Assembly: GCA_026985095.1 (NCBI GenBank)
Contig: JALSQW010000064.1
Coordinates: 1 to 64,000, forward strand
Source: Acidimicrobiia bacterium
GTDB taxonomy: Bacteria > Actinomycetota > Acidimicrobiia > Spongiisociales > UBA5794
Direction: 5' to 3'
DNA length: 64,000 nucleotides
Each line of letters begins with the position of its first letter. Positions within the stretch are counted from its first letter, which is position 1. The notes beneath the pieces are model-generated. The model was not told the origin of the DNA, searched no databases, and was given only the letters and a program-made list of their open reading frames with translations. A program made the translations under genes and the position numbers. This document shows positions 1 through 10,288 of the stretch, in pieces.

Positions 1-104
1 ACCTCGACGTCGACCTCGACGACGCCCCCGACCTCGACGACGACCTCGACGACGCCCCCGACCTCGACGACGACCTCGACGACGCCCCCGACCTCGACGA
101 CGAC
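1..104 (+). repeat. 30-bp tandem repeat coding for a Thr/Ser/Pro linker
   Basis: Bases 1-90 are three units of period 30 (one base differs at position 10 of the first), followed by a partial unit to about 104. The period is a multiple of three, and each unit encodes ten residues such as TSTTTSTTPP, so changes in copy number keep the frame. The array touches the window edge and may continue upstream. Confidence 0.9.
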
Positions 105-486
105 CACGGTCGCCCCCGACACGATCGCGCCGACGATCCGTCGCCTGGCCGTGTCGCCCGCAGAGATCTGGGAGCTCGATGACGCCGACCGCTCGTGTCC
201 GTCGGCCCTGCCGCGCCAGGCCGACATCATCGTGGATGCGGTCGACGACGTCGCCATCGACCGGGTCACGGCCTCCTGGAACGTCGGTGCCTCCTCGACC
301 ACGATCGTCCTGACGTCCTCGGGGAGCACCTACACGGGGGTCGTGGGCCCCTTCGCGGCCGGAACGGTCGGCCCTCGTCAGTCTCCGATGGCGATCGAGA
401 TCATCGTCGTCGCCGTCGACACGTCGGGGAACGAGTCGAAGGACACGACGACGTTGTTCCTCCACAGCATCCAGGAGTGCTCCTGA
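1..486 (+). CDS. C-terminal part of a secreted Thr/Ser/Pro-rich protein (5' end outside window)
   Basis: The frame is open from base 1 to a TGA at 484-486, so the start lies upstream of the window. The visible part begins with a Thr/Ser/Pro linker made of about 30-bp DNA repeats. A roughly 110-residue domain beginning APTIRRLAVSP follows, with alternating polar/hydrophobic segments and a VDTSGNESKDTTTL-like end. That pattern resembles an Ig-like or Big-type beta-sandwich of cell-surface proteins. A PTS-type linker tying a beta-sandwich to an upstream domain fits an exported protein, but the signal peptide cannot be seen. It is convergent with the pgsBC operon. Exact family unknown. Confidence 0.55.
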   Translation, partial: TSTSTSTTPPTSTTTSTTPPTSTTTSTTPPTSTTTTVAPDTIAPTIRRLAVSPAEIWELDDADRSCPSALPRQADIIVDAVDDVAIDRVTASWNVGASSTTIVLTSSGSTYTGVVGPFAAGTVGPRQSPMAIEIIVVAVDTSGNESKDTTTLFLHSIQECS

Positions 487-544
487 GGGCGGCACCGGAA
501 GCGGTCGCGACCTGCTCGGCTCCGACGCCGGATCCTCCCGGTGA

Positions 545-1669
545 TCAGCCCAGGGCCGGTCGCCGCGTACCCAGCCGCGGTCTCAGGTCCCGCGCGAGCG
601 TCGCGAGCTGCCCGTTGAAGATCGTCAGCGCCATCGCCATCGCCGTCGTCGTCCAGGCCAGGTCGATCCCGCTGCCCGCCGTCACGGACCTGAGCGCCGC
701 GATCGTGGCGTAGACGAAGCCGGCCGCGAGGGCCGTGCCTGCCAGCGTACGCAGGGCTCCGCCTCGCTCCATGTCGTTGGCGATGAGACCGGGGACGAAC
801 AGCGGGCTGAGGGCGATCCCCGCCATCGGCAGGACATCGGGCGGGATCGCCCCGGGAGGCGCGACCACCGTCAGCGCGGTCCACGACAGGACCCCCGCGA
901 CCACCAGCGAGGTCCCGAACTTCCGACGTCCGAACACGATCGAGTGCTGCATCAACACCTTGGTCACCAGGAACCAGCTCGCCGTGGCCACCCCGGCGAT
1001 GAACAGGACCTGGGCCCACGTCGCGGCGAGCACCGCCACGTACGCCGCACCGACGAACCCTCCCGCTCTCCACCCGAAGTTGTGATGGAGACCCCATGAG
1101 GCGATCGCCCCGAGGAGGACCGCCAGCGGGATCCAGTGGGCGGGGATCGCCGTCGCCAAGCGGCCCGTACCCGGCCCCAGGTCGTTGAGAGCGGGGAACA
1201 CATAGGCGACGGTGAGCACGGGCAGCGCCACCAGCAGGCCCGACCCCAGGACGACCCGGAGGGTTCTCCGGGTTCCCTGGCGTCCCATGTCGTGGGCGAT
1301 GACCGCCGGGATCACGTACCCGACGCCGACCAGGAACGGGATGTCGGGGCGCCACAGGTACGGTCCGCGGGGACTGAACGCCAAGAACAGCGCCTGGATC
1401 GTGATGGTGGTGATCGACAGGGCGACCAGGCGGTCGCGGCCGTACAGCACGATCTTGCGAGCCAGCAGATCGTCGATCAGCCAGCGTGACGCGAGCGCGT
1501 TGGCGATCGTCGCGGCGATGACCAGCGGCTGCAGGGCGTAGACCGCGATGTAGCCGGGCACGATCAGGCTCCCGGTGGTCAGATGCCGCTTCTCGTAGAG
1601 GACGAGGGACACCATGACGCCGATCAGGAACGCGAACCTGGGGATCTCGAGACCGAGGAGGTAGTCCAT
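545..1669 (-). CDS. pgsC: Poly-gamma-glutamate biosynthesis protein PgsC/CapC
   Basis: A 374-residue multi-spanning membrane protein starting MDYLLGLEIPRF. It has the CapC hallmarks of a short N-terminal helix followed by YEKRHLTTGSLIVPGY, and is almost entirely hydrophobic with about ten or more predicted helices. CapC partners the ligase CapB in making and moving the gamma-linked glutamate polymer at the membrane. The usual Bacillus PgsC is about 150 residues; this one is more than twice as long and contains a second similar-looking half (VPGLIANDMERGG echoing VIPAVIAHDMGRQG), which suggests an internal duplication. Its ATG overlaps the TGA of the upstream ligase by one base (TGATG), so the two are translationally coupled. 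No PgsA homologue lies next to it in the window. Confidence 0.85.
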   Translation of the reverse strand: MDYLLGLEIPRFAFLIGVMVSLVLYEKRHLTTGSLIVPGYIAVYALQPLVIAATIANALASRWLIDDLLARKIVLYGRDRLVALSITTITIQALFLAFSPRGPYLWRPDIPFLVGVGYVIPAVIAHDMGRQGTRRTLRVVLGSGLLVALPVLTVAYVFPALNDLGPGTGRLATAIPAHWIPLAVLLGAIASWGLHHNFGWRAGGFVGAAYVAVLAATWAQVLFIAGVATASWFLVTKVLMQHSIVFGRRKFGTSLVVAGVLSWTALTVVAPPGAIPPDVLPMAGIALSPLFVPGLIANDMERGGALRTLAGTALAAGFVYATIAALRSVTAGSGIDLAWTTTAMAMALTIFNGQLATLARDLRPRLGTRRPALG

Positions 1670-3039
1670 CACGCCACCCGGCCGCTGTCGTCGTCTGCGG
1701 TGACCGTCGGTGCCGGTTCCTCGACGGCCCGGTCGTCGCGGGTCGTGCGCAACGCGGCCGCAGCCGCCCGGCGGGCGGCGCTGGCCGGCATCGTCGCCGG
1801 GACGTCGAGATCGGCGGTGCGGACGGCTTCGACGCCCTCGAGCAGTTCCATCAGCATCTCGGCCTGATGGGTGTGGATGTTGACGAACCCCACGAGCATC
1901 ACGTCGTCGGTGGGTGCGTTCACCACCAACTCCTCGACGATCTCGTCGACCGACGGGTCCCGCCGCTCCCCGAGGTTCACGATCCGGTCCCGGGGATAGC
2001 CGTTGGCGACCAGACGCGTCGTCACCGTCTCCTCGAACGCTCCGAACGTCGCCAGGCGATCGAAGGACAGGTCCCGTACGGCGACGTCGGCGAACTGGAT
2101 CGCCCGGCGAGCGCGGTCGGGCCGGTTGTTCAGGATCCCCACGACGGTGGTGTTCGGCGTGCGCCACGGTTCCAGCCGCTCCATGGCGGCCACCATGGAC
2201 TCGCGGTCGTTGACCGCGAACAGGTTCGCCCAGGTGACGTGCTTGCCGCCGAGGAGCACCCGGCGGATCCGCAGGACGCCGGGATCGGCCGGCGCCGCCG
2301 CCATGCCCTCCAACGCGGTCTCGCGGTCGATCCACAACAGCTCCGCCAGCGCCAACCCGATGGCCACGTTCTCCTTGAACGCCACGTATCCGAATCGTGC
2401 CAGGTCCTCCTCGGTCACCGCGTCGGCGTCGGCCCAGACGACCAACGTCCCGCGGCGCCTCGCCTCCTCGGCGATGATCGGGACGATCTCCGGGTTGGAT
2501 TCCGCCGTGATCAGGATGCCGTTGCGGGGACAGGTGGACATCAGGGAGACGGCGATCTCCGGAAGGGTCTCTCCCATGAGGTCCTGGTGATCCTCCCGGA
2601 CGTTGGTGAGGATGCCGATCGTGGAGCGGATCATCCGTTCTTCCGACACCTTCTGGTAGATCGGGTTGACCGCCATGCATTCGATGACGAGGGCGTCGAG
2701 ACCCGCCGCCGCGTGACGTTCGATGACGTCGAGCTGCTCGAGGATCGTCGGGGGTCCATTGCGGTGGATCTTGATGTCGAAGCCGGCCCTGGTGATGACC
2801 GCGGCCGCGGTGCCGGTCGTCTTGGCGATGGTCGCGTAGCCGGCTTCGCGGAGGAGCCCGGCGACGATGCGGGTCACGGTCGATTTCCCGCGGATGCCGT
2901 TGACGTGGATGCGGTGCGGGATCCGGCGGATCCTCCGGTTGTGACGCCAGGCTTCGACACCCCAGCGCCAGTTGAGCGCTGCGGCGAAGGCGGCCGCGGT
3001 CGCGATGAGGAGATAGATCGGCATCGGCATAGGGATCAT
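1669..3039 (-). CDS. pgsB: Poly-gamma-glutamate synthase PgsB/CapB (Mur-ligase-like)
   Basis: A 456-residue protein from the ATG at 3039 (MIPMPMPIYLL). One N-terminal membrane helix (residues about 7-24) is followed by HVNGIRGKSTVTR, the P-loop of the CapB/Mur-ligase family at residues 46-57. The downstream segment beginning IAKTTGTAAAVI and the ECMAVNP motif are typical of amide ligases that activate a carboxylate as an acyl phosphate. The expected role is ATP-dependent gamma-linkage of glutamate at the inner face of the membrane. Upstream codons are open to 3183 but would run into the divergent glutamate dehydrogenase gene and lack family similarity, so the start at 3039 is preferred. It is coupled to pgsC. 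Confidence 0.88.
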   Translation of the reverse strand: MIPMPMPIYLLIATAAAFAAALNWRWGVEAWRHNRRIRRIPHRIHVNGIRGKSTVTRIVAGLLREAGYATIAKTTGTAAAVITRAGFDIKIHRNGPPTILEQLDVIERHAAAGLDALVIECMAVNPIYQKVSEERMIRSTIGILTNVREDHQDLMGETLPEIAVSLMSTCPRNGILITAESNPEIVPIIAEEARRRGTLVVWADADAVTEEDLARFGYVAFKENVAIGLALAELLWIDRETALEGMAAAPADPGVLRIRRVLLGGKHVTWANLFAVNDRESMVAAMERLEPWRTPNTTVVGILNNRPDRARRAIQFADVAVRDLSFDRLATFGAFEETVTTRLVANGYPRDRIVNLGERRDPSVDEIVEELVVNAPTDDVMLVGFVNIHTHQAEMLMELLEGVEAVRTADLDVPATMPASAARRAAAAALRTTRDDRAVEEPAPTVTADDDSGRVA

Positions 3040-3108
3040 CGGCTCGCAGGGACGCCCGCTGAACCGGCTTGCGGCGCCGGGATGCCTTCTGTCGGGGCCT
3101 GGTTGGGG

Positions 3109-3121
3109 TAACCTCGCGTCG
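3109..3121 (+). promoter_or_regulatory. -10 box for leaderless glutamate dehydrogenase mRNA
   Basis: TAACCT at 3109-3114 ends six bases before the GTG start at 3121 and no Shine-Dalgarno sequence precedes the GTG. This is the actinobacterial layout in which transcription starts at the first base of the start codon. The -35 is not obvious. Confidence 0.5.
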
Positions 3122-6100
3122 TGGCAACTACCGCGTCCGATCAGGCGGACGAGTCGCGGATCGACGCGCGGCTCGCCGGCCACATCCCCGACGATCTCGA
3201 CCCCCGAACGGCGGCCGCCTTGGCGGCCTTCGCCCAGGCATTCGTCCGCCGGCTCCCGGCAGAAGACCTGGAGGACGTCCCGGAGAACGAGCTGTTCGCC
3301 GAGATCGAGGACGCCTTCAGGTTCCTCGCTTCACGGGGCAACCGGCCGCTCGTCATTCGGGTGTTCGACCCCGACCCGGAGGCCGTCGGCTACCAGTCCG
3401 AGGGCACGATCGTCCAGATCGTCACCGACGACATGCCGTTCCTGGTCGACTCGGTGACGAACGTCCTCGACCGTCACCGGTTCCACCTCCGGCGCTCGAT
3501 CCATCCGGTGATCGGCGTCGTTCGAACCGACGACGGAACGCTGATCGACATCGTGCCCGCCCGCCACGGCGAACACACGGAGTCCTTCCAACACCACGAG
3601 CTCGACCGCCGTCTCCCGGAGCCCGAGCGGGCGGCACTCGAGCGGGAGCTCCGCCAGGTCCTCGAGGACGTGAGGGCGGTCGTGCACGACTTCGAGCCGC
3701 TGCGTGGGGCGATCGACCGGATGGTCGAGCTGGCTCGCCATGGCGTCGTTCGCTACACCCCGGCCGAGGTCGACGAAGCCGTGGACTTCCTCGAGTGGTT
3801 GCGAGACGACAACTTCGTCTTCCTCGGGTACCGGGAGTACGAGATCGTCCCGACCGACGCGGGTCCGGCGATCCACGCCATCGCCGGCTCCGGCCTCGGG
3901 ATCCTCCGCGACGACCAGGCGTCTCACTTCGCCGCACCGGTGCCCCTGTCGGAGCTCCCGCCGGATCTCCGCGTCCGGTACGAGGAAGGTGACCTGTTGG
4001 TGGTCACCAAGACGAACCGGCACGCCACGGTGCACCGCGACGCCCGGATGGACTACATCGGTGTCCGCCACATCGGCCCCGACGGGACGGTGGTCGGCGA
4101 AGGCCGCCTCCTGGGGCTGTTCACGTCCAAGGCGTATATGACCGAGGCGGCATCCATCCCGATCCTGCGGCGCAAGCTCGAAGCCATCCTCGAGGCCGAG
4201 GACGTCATCGAGGGATCCCACGACTACAAGCTGCTCGTCCAGCTCTTCGACAGCTTCCCGAAGGACGACCTGTTCGCGTCGTCGATCCCCGACCTGCGGC
4301 GCAACCTCGTGGCGCTCCTCGGCGCCGAGGAGCGCCATCGGGTCCGGCTGTTCGTTCGCAAGGACCTGCTCCTGCGCAGCGTCAGCGTGTTGGTGGTCCT
4401 TCCCCGCGACGTGTTCAACGCGGATCTGCGCCGGAAGCTCCAGGCGCTGTTCCTGGAGCGGTTCGGCGGATCGTCCGTCGACTACCGGTTGTCCTTGGGG
4501 GAATCCGGAGATGCCCGACTCCACTTTACGATCTGGATCGAGCATGGCCAGGTGCCCGATGTGCCCTTCGACGAGCTCGAGGCCGAGGTGCTCGAGCTGG
4601 CGCGTACCTGGGACGATCGGGTTGCCGAGGCACTCGCCGGGCGGGTGAACGAGGATCTCGCCCGCGACCTGGCGGAACGGTGGTGTCCCCGGTTCCCGGA
4701 CTACTACCGAGCATCGACCCAGCTGCCGGTCGTCGCCGGCGACATCGTGGCCCTCGAGGAGCTGTACTCGTCAGGACGTCGCATCCTCGTCGGCATCCAG
4801 AACGAGGTCGCTGCCGGTGAGCAGCTCACCCGTCTCGCGATCTACCGTCGGGACGGCAAGATGGAGCTCTCACAGGTCCTACCCCTTCTCGAGGACCTCG
4901 GGCTTCGGGTCGTCGAAGAGGTCCCGACCCGCCTCCTGGGAGGGGACGGGGAGACGTTCATCCACGACTTCGGGGTCCTCGGGCCCCAGGGAACGCAACT
5001 CGACGTTCCCGTGGTCGCCGACCGGGTGGCGGCGTCGATCGTCGCCTGCCTGACCGGCGAGGCCGAGTCCGATCCGCTTCATCGGCTCCTGGTGACCTCG
5101 GGCCTCGACCATCGCCAGATCACCGTCCTTCGGGCCTACCGGCGGTACTGGCGACTCGTCAAACCGGTGTTCTCCGAGGGCTACATCAACGCGACGCTGG
5201 CGGCCCATCCCGAGATCGCCCACAACCTGATCCGCTTGTTCGAGGCTCGCTTCGGACCGGACGGGGACGAAGGGACCGAGGCGACCCTCCGGTCGGACAT
5301 CCTGCACGACCTCGACGCGGTCGCGTCGATCGACGAGGACCGCATCTTGCGGTCGTTGTTGAACCTGATCGACGGCACCATCCGGACCAACGCCTTCCGG
5401 TCGCCACGCCGGAGCCTGGCGCTGAAGTTCCGCTCGGATCGGGTCCCCGACATGCCGGCGCCGCGCCCGTTGTACGAGATCTTCGTCTACTCCCCCGACG
5501 TCGAAGGGGTTCACCTGCGTGGCGGCCGGGTCGCGCGCGGCGGGATCCGATGGTCGGACCGGATGGAGGACTACCGGACGGAGGTCCTCGGGTTGATGAA
5601 GGCCCAGATGACCAAGAACGCGGTGATCGTGCCGACGGGTGCCAAGGGCGGGTTCGTCGTCCGCCGGATCCCCGACGGCGGGGTCGACTTCGAGACGGTC
5701 CGGGAGGCGTATTCGATCTTCATCGAAGGCCTGCTCGACATCACCGACAACCTGGTCAAGGGCGAGGTTCGCCACCCCGAAGGGGTGCGGGTCCACGACG
5801 GGCCCGATCCCTACCTGGTCGTCGCCGCCGACAAGGGAACCGCTCGCCTGTCGGACACCGCCAATGAGATCGCGCTCCGCTACGGGTTCTGGCTCGGAGA
5901 CGCCTTCGCGTCGGGCGGGTCGGCCGGATACGACCACAAGGCGTTGGGGATCACCGCCAAGGGCGCATGGGAATCGGTGCGGCGGCACTTCCTCGAACTC
6001 GGTGTGGACGTCGACCGCGATCCCATCACCGTGGTGGGGATCGGCGACATGTCCGGCGACGTGTTCGGGAACGGCATGTTGCGGTCCCGGACGATCCGAC

Positions 6101-7914
6101 TGGTCGCCGCCTTCGATCACCGCCACATCTTCATCGACCCCGATCCGGATCCGGATGGATCCTTCGACGAGCGGGCCCGCCTGTTCGCCCTTGCGGGATC
6201 GTCCTGGGACGATTACGACCGATCGGTGATCTCGGAAGGCGGCGGGGTCTGGTCCCGTGCCACCAAGAGCATTCCCCTGTCGGACCAGGCCCGCCGTGTC
6301 CTCGGCATCGACCGATCCGAGATGGCGCCCGGCGAGCTGATCAAGGCCATCCTCACCGCTCCGGTCGATCTCCTGTGGAATGGGGGGATCGGCACCTACG
6401 TCAAGGCGCGAACCGAGACGAACGAGATGGTGCAGGACCGTTCCAACGACGCCGTCAGAGTCGATGGCTCCGATCTGCGCTGTCGCGTCGTGGGGGAAGG
6501 CGGCAACCTGGGGTTCACGCAGCTCGGCAGGATCGAGTTCGCCCGGGCCGGCGGCCACATCTTCGCCGATTTCATCGACAACAGCGGCGGCGTTCACTGT
6601 TCGGACCGTGAGGTCAATCTGAAGATCCTGCTCGGGTTGGCCATGGAGCGGGACGAGATCGACCGCCCCGAGCGGGACGATGTGGTCGCCGTCGCCGCCG
6701 GCGAGGTCGTGGAGGCGGTCGTGTACAGCAACTTCCTGCAGGCCCAGATCCTGGCGCAGGAGAAGGTCCGGTCTCGATCCCGGATCGACACGTACGAGGA
6801 TCTCATGGTGCAGCTCGAGGACGAGGGGCTCCTCGATCGGGAGCTCGAGTTCTTGCCGTCGACCGAAGCGATGCTGGAACGGTCGCGCGATGGTGTGGAC
6901 ATGGCCACCCCCGAGCTGGCGGTGTTGCTTGCCTACGCCAAGCGGAGCCTGACGAACGCGCTGGTGGCCTCGGGCCTCCCGGACGATCCGGTGTTCCAAG
7001 AGGATCTCGTCGAGTACTTCCCGCCTTCGGTCACCGAGCGGTTCTCGCACCTCCTCGCCGATCATCCGCTTCGACGCGAGCTCATCGCCACGGCGGCGGC
7101 CAACGAGGTGATCGATTCGGAAGGCGTCACCTTCGTGTCGCGGCTCGGCCTCGAGACGGGGGCAGGCCCGGCCAACATCGTTCGTGCCTACCGGATGGCG
7201 CGGGGCGTGACCGACGCCGACGTCCGTTGGCACGAGATCGAACAGCTCGGTGCCGCCGTTCCGCCAGCGGTCGCGCACCGGCTCCTCGCCGGTGTGGATG
7301 ATCTGGTGGAGGCGGTCACCCGTTGGTACCTGGGGCGTCCCAATGGCCGGCGTGTCGACGAGGAGATCGGGTTCACCAGGGGAGCGTTCGCGTCGCTCGC
7401 CGATCAGATCAGACTCGTCGGGCCCGACGACTGGCGACGGGATCGTGACGAGTTGGCCGCGCAGCTCGTCGATGCGGGGGTTCCGCCCGCGCTGGCTCGT
7501 CGGCATGCCTACGAGCAGGAGTTGGTCCACGGCCCCGACATCATCGACCTGGCTCGGCTCACCGAGCGGCCGATCGACGACGTCGCCCGGATCTTCTTCC
7601 GCGTCGGCCAGGCGTTCCGGTTGGACTGGCTGGAGGAGCAGGTACGAGGTTTGCCCGCCGAGACCCGTTGGCAGCGGTACGCCATCCGCGCCCTCGGCGA
7701 CGACCTGCTCTTGCTGCGTCGGCAACTCGCCGAACGGGTGCTGGCGACCGGTGAGACGCTCTCGGCGGACGAAGCGGTCGACGTGTACCTCCTCGAGCGC
7801 CGGAGGGGGGAGGGTCGGCTCATCCGATTCATGCGTCTGCTGGCTCGTGACGGCGTCACCGACGCGGCCGCGGCGGTGGTCGCGATCCGCCAGATCCGTT
7901 CCCTCGTCGGCTGA
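3121..7914 (+). CDS. Large NAD-specific glutamate dehydrogenase (about 180 kDa class)
   Basis: 1597 residues, matching the L_180 class of NAD-glutamate dehydrogenases, which deaminate glutamate to 2-oxoglutarate and feed carbon to the TCA cycle. The long N-terminal half has ACT-like regulatory segments (about residues 1-480). The catalytic core begins near residue 801 with [14 protein letters not shown] and continues through [20 protein letters not shown]. The Rossmann fingerprint [15 protein letters not shown] is at about 971-985. The [16 protein letters not shown] and [14 protein letters not shown] motifs of the family follow. The GTG start is preceded by a -10 box at leaderless distance. 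The gene is divergent from pgsBC across about 80 bp, which links glutamate breakdown and polyglutamate synthesis by position. Confidence 0.95.
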   Translation: MATTASDQADESRIDARLAGHIPDDLDPRTAAALAAFAQAFVRRLPAEDLEDVPENELFAEIEDAFRFLASRGNRPLVIRVFDPDPEAVGYQSEGTIVQIVTDDMPFLVDSVTNVLDRHRFHLRRSIHPVIGVVRTDDGTLIDIVPARHGEHTESFQHHELDRRLPEPERAALERELRQVLEDVRAVVHDFEPLRGAIDRMVELARHGVVRYTPAEVDEAVDFLEWLRDDNFVFLGYREYEIVPTDAGPAIHAIAGSGLGILRDDQASHFAAPVPLSELPPDLRVRYEEGDLLVVTKTNRHATVHRDARMDYIGVRHIGPDGTVVGEGRLLGLFTSKAYMTEAASIPILRRKLEAILEAEDVIEGSHDYKLLVQLFDSFPKDDLFASSIPDLRRNLVALLGAEERHRVRLFVRKDLLLRSVSVLVVLPRDVFNADLRRKLQALFLERFGGSSVDYRLSLGESGDARLHFTIWIEHGQVPDVPFDELEAEVLELARTWDDRVAEALAGRVNEDLARDLAERWCPRFPDYYRASTQLPVVAGDIVALEELYSSGRRILVGIQNEVAAGEQLTRLAIYRRDGKMELSQVLPLLEDLGLRVVEEVPTRLLGGDGETFIHDFGVLGPQGTQLDVPVVADRVAASIVACLTGEAESDPLHRLLVTSGLDHRQITVLRAYRRYWRLVKPVFSEGYINATLAAHPEIAHNLIRLFEARFGPDGDEGTEATLRSDILHDLDAVASIDEDRILRSLLNLIDGTIRTNAFRSPRRSLALKFRSDRVPDMPAPRPLYEIFVYSPDVEGVHLRGGRVARGGIRWSDRMEDYRTEVLGLMKAQMTKNAVIVPTGAKGGFVVRRIPDGGVDFETVREAYSIFIEGLLDITDNLVKGEVRHPEGVRVHDGPDPYLVVAADKGTARLSDTANEIALRYGFWLGDAFASGGSAGYDHKALGITAKGAWESVRRHFLELGVDVDRDPITVVGIGDMSGDVFGNGMLRSRTIRLVAAFDHRHIFIDPDPDPDGSFDERARLFALAGSSWDDYDRSVISEGGGVWSRATKSIPLSDQARRVLGIDRSEMAPGELIKAILTAPVDLLWNGGIGTYVKARTETNEMVQDRSNDAVRVDGSDLRCRVVGEGGNLGFTQLGRIEFARAGGHIFADFIDNSGGVHCSDREVNLKILLGLAMERDEIDRPERDDVVAVAAGEVVEAVVYSNFLQAQILAQEKVRSRSRIDTYEDLMVQLEDEGLLDRELEFLPSTEAMLERSRDGVDMATPELAVLLAYAKRSLTNALVASGLPDDPVFQEDLVEYFPPSVTERFSHLLADHPLRRELIATAAANEVIDSEGVTFVSRLGLETGAGPANIVRAYRMARGVTDADVRWHEIEQLGAAVPPAVAHRLLAGVDDLVEAVTRWYLGRPNGRRVDEEIGFTRGAFASLADQIRLVGPDDWRRDRDELAAQLVDAGVPPALARRHAYEQELVHGPDIIDLARLTERPIDDVARIFFRVGQAFRLDWLEEQVRGLPAETRWQRYAIRALGDDLLLLRRQLAERVLATGETLSADEAVDVYLLERRRGEGRLIRFMRLLARDGVTDAAAAVVAIRQIRSLVG

Positions 7915-7961
7915 CGGCCCTCGGCGCCTCGGCGGTGGGTTCGACGCGACCCCACCGGGCT

Positions 7962-7990
7962 CCGACAAACGAACGTTCGTTTGCTATGCT
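7962..7990 (+). promoter_or_regulatory. paa operon promoter with an 18-bp perfect palindromic operator
   Basis: The 18 bases 7966-7983 (CAAACGAACGTTCGTTTG) form a perfect palindrome. A candidate -35 (CCGACA, 7962-7967) and -10 (TATGCT, 7985-7990) are separated by 17 bp, so the palindrome fills the spacer, where a bound repressor would block RNA polymerase. The TetR-family gene closing this operon (11830-12402) is the obvious candidate binder; that is inference. Confidence 0.7.
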
Positions 7991-8014
7991 GGGTGCACCG
8001 ACCGAGGAGATGGA

Positions 8015-8944
8015 TTGGACCCCGAAGAGCGATTCCACGAGATCATCGCCGCGGACGAGAAGGTCGAACCCGGCGACTGGATGCCCGAGGGTTACCGGCA
8101 GACGCTGATCCGCCAGATCGCCCAACATGCCCATTCCGAGGTGATCGGCATGCAGCCGGAGGGGAACTGGATCACCCGAGCTCCCACCTTGAAGCGCAAG
8201 GCCATCCTCATGGCCAAGGTCCAGGACGAAGCAGGTCACGGCCTCTACCTGTACTCGGCGGCCGAGACGCTGGGCGTCTCGAGGGACGAGCTGGTTCGCC
8301 TCCTCCACGAGGGTCGCCAGAAGTACTCGTCGATCTTCAACTACCCGACCTTGACCTGGGCCGACATCGGCGCCATCGGCTGGCTCGTCGACGGCGCCGC
8401 CATCACCAACCAGGTCGCCCTGACCCGGACCTCCTACGGCCCCTACTCGAGGGCGATGGTGCGGATCTGTAAGGAGGAGAGCTTCCATCAGCGTCAGGGC
8501 TACGAGATCATGATGGTCCTCGCCCGAGGATCGGAGGAGCAACGCGCGATGGCCCAGGACGCCCTCGACCGGTTCTGGTGGCCGTCGTTGATGATGTTCG
8601 GTCCCCACGATTCGGAATCGACGCACTCGGACCAGTCGATGAGATGGAAGATCAAGCCGGTCTCCAACGACGACCTCCGCCAGCAGTTCGTCGATGCGAC
8701 CGTGCCTCAGGCCGAGTACCTGGGGCTGACGATCCCCGATCCGGACCTGCGCTGGAACGCCGAACGCGGGCACTACGACTTCGGTGAGATCGACTGGGAC
8801 GAGTTCTGGCGCGTCGTCAAAGGTCACGGCCCCATGAACCGCGAACGGATGGCCCACAAGATCGAGGCATGGGAGAACGGCGCCTGGGTGCGTGAAGCCG
8901 CCGTTGCCCACGCAGTCAAGCGGTCCGCCGCCCGGTCGGCGTGA
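8015..8944 (+). CDS. paaA: 1,2-phenylacetyl-CoA epoxidase, catalytic subunit PaaA
   Basis: Ferritin-like di-iron subunit of the multicomponent oxygenase that epoxidises the ring of phenylacetyl-CoA in the aerobic hybrid phenylacetate pathway. 309 residues from a TTG at 8015, chosen because GAGGAG (8004-8009) sits five bases upstream and family similarity starts there. Visible hallmarks are [20 protein letters not shown], then iron ligands around Glu42, the EAGH motif (Glu72/His75) and EESFH (Glu155/His158). It is the first gene of paaABCDE and lies just downstream of the palindromic promoter. Confidence 0.95.
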   Translation: MDPEERFHEIIAADEKVEPGDWMPEGYRQTLIRQIAQHAHSEVIGMQPEGNWITRAPTLKRKAILMAKVQDEAGHGLYLYSAAETLGVSRDELVRLLHEGRQKYSSIFNYPTLTWADIGAIGWLVDGAAITNQVALTRTSYGPYSRAMVRICKEESFHQRQGYEIMMVLARGSEEQRAMAQDALDRFWWPSLMMFGPHDSESTHSDQSMRWKIKPVSNDDLRQQFVDATVPQAEYLGLTIPDPDLRWNAERGHYDFGEIDWDEFWRVVKGHGPMNRERMAHKIEAWENGAWVREAAVAHAVKRSAARSA

Positions 8945-8954
8945 GGAGCTCCCG

Positions 8955-9521
8955 ATGAGCTACTCGGTTCCCAAGATCGCCGGAGAGCAGGACACCATCG
9001 TCGGGCGCAGCGAGGATCATCTCTGGTCCCGATGGGAGGTGTTCGTCCGCCCTCGGGGAGGGGTCACCCACGTCTACTCCGAGTCGGTTCACGCCCCCGA
9101 TGCCGAGACGGCGCTGCTCAACGCCAGGGACACCTACCTGCGGCGGGTGGAGGGGGTCAGCCTCTGGGTCATCCCGGAGGGGGCGATCTCCCGCTGGGAC
9201 GAGCACCAGGAGCTGCCGAGGTCCGCCGCGGGCCAAGACGCGTCGCCCCGGCCGCTCTGGGAGGCCTTCATCCGGCACCGCCGCGGCGCCCAGTTCCTCC
9301 ATGCGGGCTCGATCGTCGCCGTCGACGCCCGCGACGCCATCGCCCGCGCCCGAGATGCGTTCCTGACCAAGACCGACGGCGTCGCCATCTGGGTCGCGCC
9401 GTCGGCGTCGATCGTCGCCGCGGATCCCGCCGAGGCCGAGATGCTCTTCGAACCGTTCGCCGACAAGGGCTACCGCCAGGCGACCTACTACGACATCCCC
9501 GAGGAAGTGGGGTACATGTGA
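8955..9521 (+). CDS. paaB: Phenylacetyl-CoA epoxidase subunit PaaB, double-domain form
   Basis: Small structural subunit of the PaaABCE epoxidase. 188 residues, about twice the usual length of roughly 95. The sequence contains two PaaB-like domains in tandem: SRWEVFVRPRGGVTHVYS with ARDTYLRRVEGVSLWVIP, then PLWEAFIRHRRGAQFLHA with ARDAFLTKTDGVAIWVAP. The ATG at 8955 follows GAGGAG of the preceding intergene. The final ATG-TGA overlaps the GTG of paaC by four bases. The duplication may let one chain occupy two PaaB positions in the complex; that is inference. Confidence 0.92.
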   Translation: MSYSVPKIAGEQDTIVGRSEDHLWSRWEVFVRPRGGVTHVYSESVHAPDAETALLNARDTYLRRVEGVSLWVIPEGAISRWDEHQELPRSAAGQDASPRPLWEAFIRHRRGAQFLHAGSIVAVDARDAIARARDAFLTKTDGVAIWVAPSASIVAADPAEAEMLFEPFADKGYRQATYYDIPEEVGYM

Positions 9522-10288
9522 CGGACACGATCACCACCAGCCGACCGCTGGCCACCTACCTGGTTCGCCATGGCGACGACAACCTGGTGCTGGCGCAACG
9601 GCTCGCCGAGTACATCTCGTGGGCGCCCGAACTGGAGGAGGACCTGGCGGTCGCCAACATCGCTCTCGACCATCTCGGCGTCGCGCATCATCTCCTCACC
9701 TACGCGGCCACGGTGGAAGGCGACGGACGGGACGCCGACGCCCTGGCGTTCCTCCGATCCGAGCGGGAGTTCACCAACCTGCTGCTCGTCGAGCGCCCGA
9801 ACGACGACTTCGCCGTGATCATGGTGCGACAGTTCCTCTTCGACGCCTACCAGGTGCCGCTGTGGGAGGCCTTGGAGCGCTCGGCCGATCCGACCTTGGC
9901 GGGCATCGCCGCCAAGGCCCTCAAGGAGGCGCGGTACCACCTTCGCCATTCGCGCAACTGGGTCGTGACGCTCGGCGACGGGACGGCCGAGAGTCATCGC
10001 CGGACCCAGCAGGCCTTGGACGAACTGTGGCGGTTCACCGGCGAGCTGTTCGCCGGCGACGAGCTGGATGCGGCCATGACCACGGCCGGGATCGGTGTCG
10101 ATCCGGCATCGCTGGAGGCACCCTGGCGGCGGACGGTGCTCGCGGTCATCGCCGAGGCGACCTTGTCCGAGCCCGACGACACGACGGTGCGGGTCGGGGG
10201 GCGGTCGGGCTTCCACACCGAGGCGTTGGGCCACATGCTCGCCGAGATGCAGTGGCTCCAGCGGTCCTATCCGGGGCTCGCATGGTGA
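9518..10288 (+). CDS. paaC: Phenylacetyl-CoA epoxidase subunit PaaC
   Basis: 256 residues. PaaC is the inactive ferritin-like partner that pairs with PaaA and stabilises the catalytic heterodimer. Visible family motifs are YLVRHGDDNLVLAQRLAEYI near the N-terminus, the ANIALDHLGVA segment, and EARYHLRHSRNWV. The GTG start at 9518 overlaps the stop of paaB (GTGA), consistent with translational coupling. The end overlaps paaD by several bases. Confidence 0.93.
   Translation: MTDTITTSRPLATYLVRHGDDNLVLAQRLAEYISWAPELEEDLAVANIALDHLGVAHHLLTYAATVEGDGRDADALAFLRSEREFTNLLLVERPNDDFAVIMVRQFLFDAYQVPLWEALERSADPTLAGIAAKALKEARYHLRHSRNWVVTLGDGTAESHRRTQQALDELWRFTGELFAGDELDAAMTTAGIGVDPASLEAPWRRTVLAVIAEATLSEPDDTTVRVGGRSGFHTEALGHMLAEMQWLQRSYPGLAW

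Noticed and set aside
4879-7968. Very long minus-strand open frame (over 1000 codons) opposite the glutamate dehydrogenase
   Set aside because: It is a mirror of a clearly conserved gene in high-GC DNA, with no family motif of its own.
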